From the NCBI RefSeq assembly GCF_943733665.1, contig NZ_OX030782.1, positions 2,838,501 to 2,902,500 of the forward strand: a stretch of DNA of 64,000 bases, read 5' to 3'. This document shows positions 63,347 to 64,000 of the stretch, one piece after another. The position numbers and the translations under genes are program-made. The notes below the pieces were generated by a model that worked only from the letters and a program-made list of their open reading frames with translations, did no database searches and was not told where the DNA came from. The DNA comes from Aquimarina sp. Aq107. GTDB taxonomy: Bacteria; Bacteroidota; Bacteroidia; Flavobacteriales; Flavobacteriaceae. Each line of letters opens with the position of its first letter. Position 1 is the stretch's first letter.

Positions 63347-63354
63347 CAAACCTA
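63347..63354 (-). promoter_or_regulatory. Predicted -7 element for the DUF2306 gene
   Basis: TAGGTTTG read leftward matches TAnnTTTG, about 25 nt upstream of the start at 63322. No TTG lies at the ideal -33 distance, which suggests activator dependence. Confidence 0.4.
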
Positions 63355-63375
63355 AAAATCATATAATAGAAACTA

Positions 63376-63391
63376 CTTCACAATTGTGAAG
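63376..63391. promoter_or_regulatory. Palindrome between the Crp/Fnr and DUF2306 genes
   Basis: CTTCACAATTGTGAAG is a perfect 16-nt palindrome upstream of the -7 element of the DUF2306 gene and 17 nt after the end of the Crp/Fnr gene. It is a candidate binding site for that regulator. Confidence 0.5.
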
Positions 63392-63407
63392 AAATATAAG
63401 GTAATCC

Positions 63408-63992
63408 CTATTTAACCAACTCATTACGTATGCGGCTTAGACTCCCTGGATTAATTCCTAGATACGAAGCAATATATTTTAGAGGAATGTTTTGAATGAT
63501 TGAAGGATATTCTTTTTGCAATTTTACATACCGTTGCTCCGCAGAAAGTGTAGCATGGTCAATGATTCGTTGTTTATTCTTTTCCAACTGTTGTTGCAAG
63601 ATCTGTACAGTGTATTCCATTTGGGTGATTCCTAGTTTCGCTGTAATATCTACATCATCTCGTTTAATTCGCAATAACTCGCAATCCGTAATACATTGCA
63701 GATTTTCGTTTGAAGGTGTTCGATGCATAAAATGATTATATGAAGTAAAAAAGCGAGGACCATCATTAATATCAGTAATAATTTCTTGACCTAGCTCATT
63801 ACTATAAAAATTCCGCATAAACCCCGAAACAATGAAATTATGATACTGAGGAACTTTTCCGGAGGATTCAATTATCTCCCCTTTTGTAGCAGAAAAAGGT
63901 TTAAAATATTTACGACATAAGTCTTGATCAATTTTTGGGATATCTACGAGCAGTCGTACATAGTTAAAAAATATTTCAAAATTGTCATTCAT
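63408..63992 (-). CDS. Crp/Fnr-family transcriptional regulator (second)
   Basis: A 194-residue regulator of the same family as the one at 54732: a cNMP-binding-like beta-roll (about 30-120) and HTH PLKYIASYLGINPGSLSRI. No Fnr-type Cys cluster is seen. It lies next to the DUF2306 gene, with a palindrome between them, and probably regulates it. The start is ATG at 63992, eight nt from the right edge. Confidence 0.88.
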   Translation of the reverse strand: MNDNFEIFFNYVRLLVDIPKIDQDLCRKYFKPFSATKGEIIESSGKVPQYHNFIVSGFMRNFYSNELGQEIITDINDGPRFFTSYNHFMHRTPSNENLQCITDCELLRIKRDDVDITAKLGITQMEYTVQILQQQLEKNKQRIIDHATLSAEQRYVKLQKEYPSIIQNIPLKYIASYLGINPGSLSRIRNELVK

Positions 63993-64000
63993 ATAACGTT

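Noticed and set aside
1-64000. CRISPR arrays, tRNA or rRNA genes, transposases, prophage
   Set aside because: No direct-repeat array, no tRNA-like folded segment with conserved TTC/CCA context, and no integrase or transposase frame was found on reading both strands.

Overview
The window reads as a chromosomal segment of a Bacteroidota bacterium, most likely a marine member of the Flavobacteriaceae. The DNA is strongly AT-rich. Putative promoters fit the Bacteroidota TTG / TAnnTTTG pattern. The gene families are typical of the group: a TonB receptor with a carboxypeptidase-regulatory domain, a head-GIN (DUF2807) protein, DUF2911, MepB, a small Crp/Fnr regulator next to a tautomerase/SDR pair, and arrays of long FtsX-type permeases. 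I see no rRNA, tRNA, CRISPR array, prophage or transposase.

Region 1 (about 1-12800) looks like a metal (probably zinc) homeostasis block. A palindrome of form GCAAC-N3-GTTGC lies between two divergent operons at 3021-3039, and two more copies precede a third operon at 6557-6571 and 6595-6609. In each case the copies overlap promoter elements. The leftward operon encodes a LolD-like ATPase, an FtsX-like permease with a His/Glu-rich loop, a DUF3299-like secreted protein and a 5'-nucleotidase-domain lipoprotein that runs off the left edge. The rightward operon encodes a MerC-family membrane protein, a zinc-type GTP cyclohydrolase I, a secreted alpha/beta hydrolase and a COG0523 (CobW-like) GTPase. 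After a 171-bp inverted-repeat element comes an operon of a NosF-like ATPase, a siderophore-type TonB receptor and two DUF3526 ABC-2 permeases. It is a candidate import or export system for a metallophore or other metal ligand.

Region 2 (12824-14633) holds an aspartoacylase-like zinc peptidase and a pyridoxamine-phosphate-oxidase-like protein.

Region 3 (14757-42535) is a large efflux locus. A histidine kinase and an NtrC-type response regulator are transcribed leftward. Rightward lie a HlyD-type adaptor, a MacB-type ATPase, eight consecutive MacB/FtsX permease paralogues of about 800 residues, a GIN-domain protein, a second MacB-type ATPase and a TolC-type channel. The same upstream element plus TGGCAC promoter-like block occurs before the adaptor and before the eighth permease, aligned without gaps over 103 nt. 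This suggests two coordinately activated transcripts under the adjacent regulator. Two permeases share a recent gene-conversion tract, and most genes in the array carry a recurrent ATCAAAAAACGAAC-like leader.

Region 4 (42690-64000) is a mixed housekeeping and accessory stretch. It holds a subtilase lipoprotein, MepB, VOC, a D-2-hydroxyacid dehydrogenase, an Lrp/AsnC regulator, an M18 aminopeptidase, an S41 peptidase and an AraC regulator. It also holds an amidohydrolase/NTF2/SDR/tautomerase operon beside a Crp/Fnr regulator, two thioredoxin-fold proteins, DUF2911, an unrecognised secreted protein, a large AsmA-like protein, a DUF2306 membrane protein and a second Crp/Fnr regulator. Several intergenic palindromes here look like operators.
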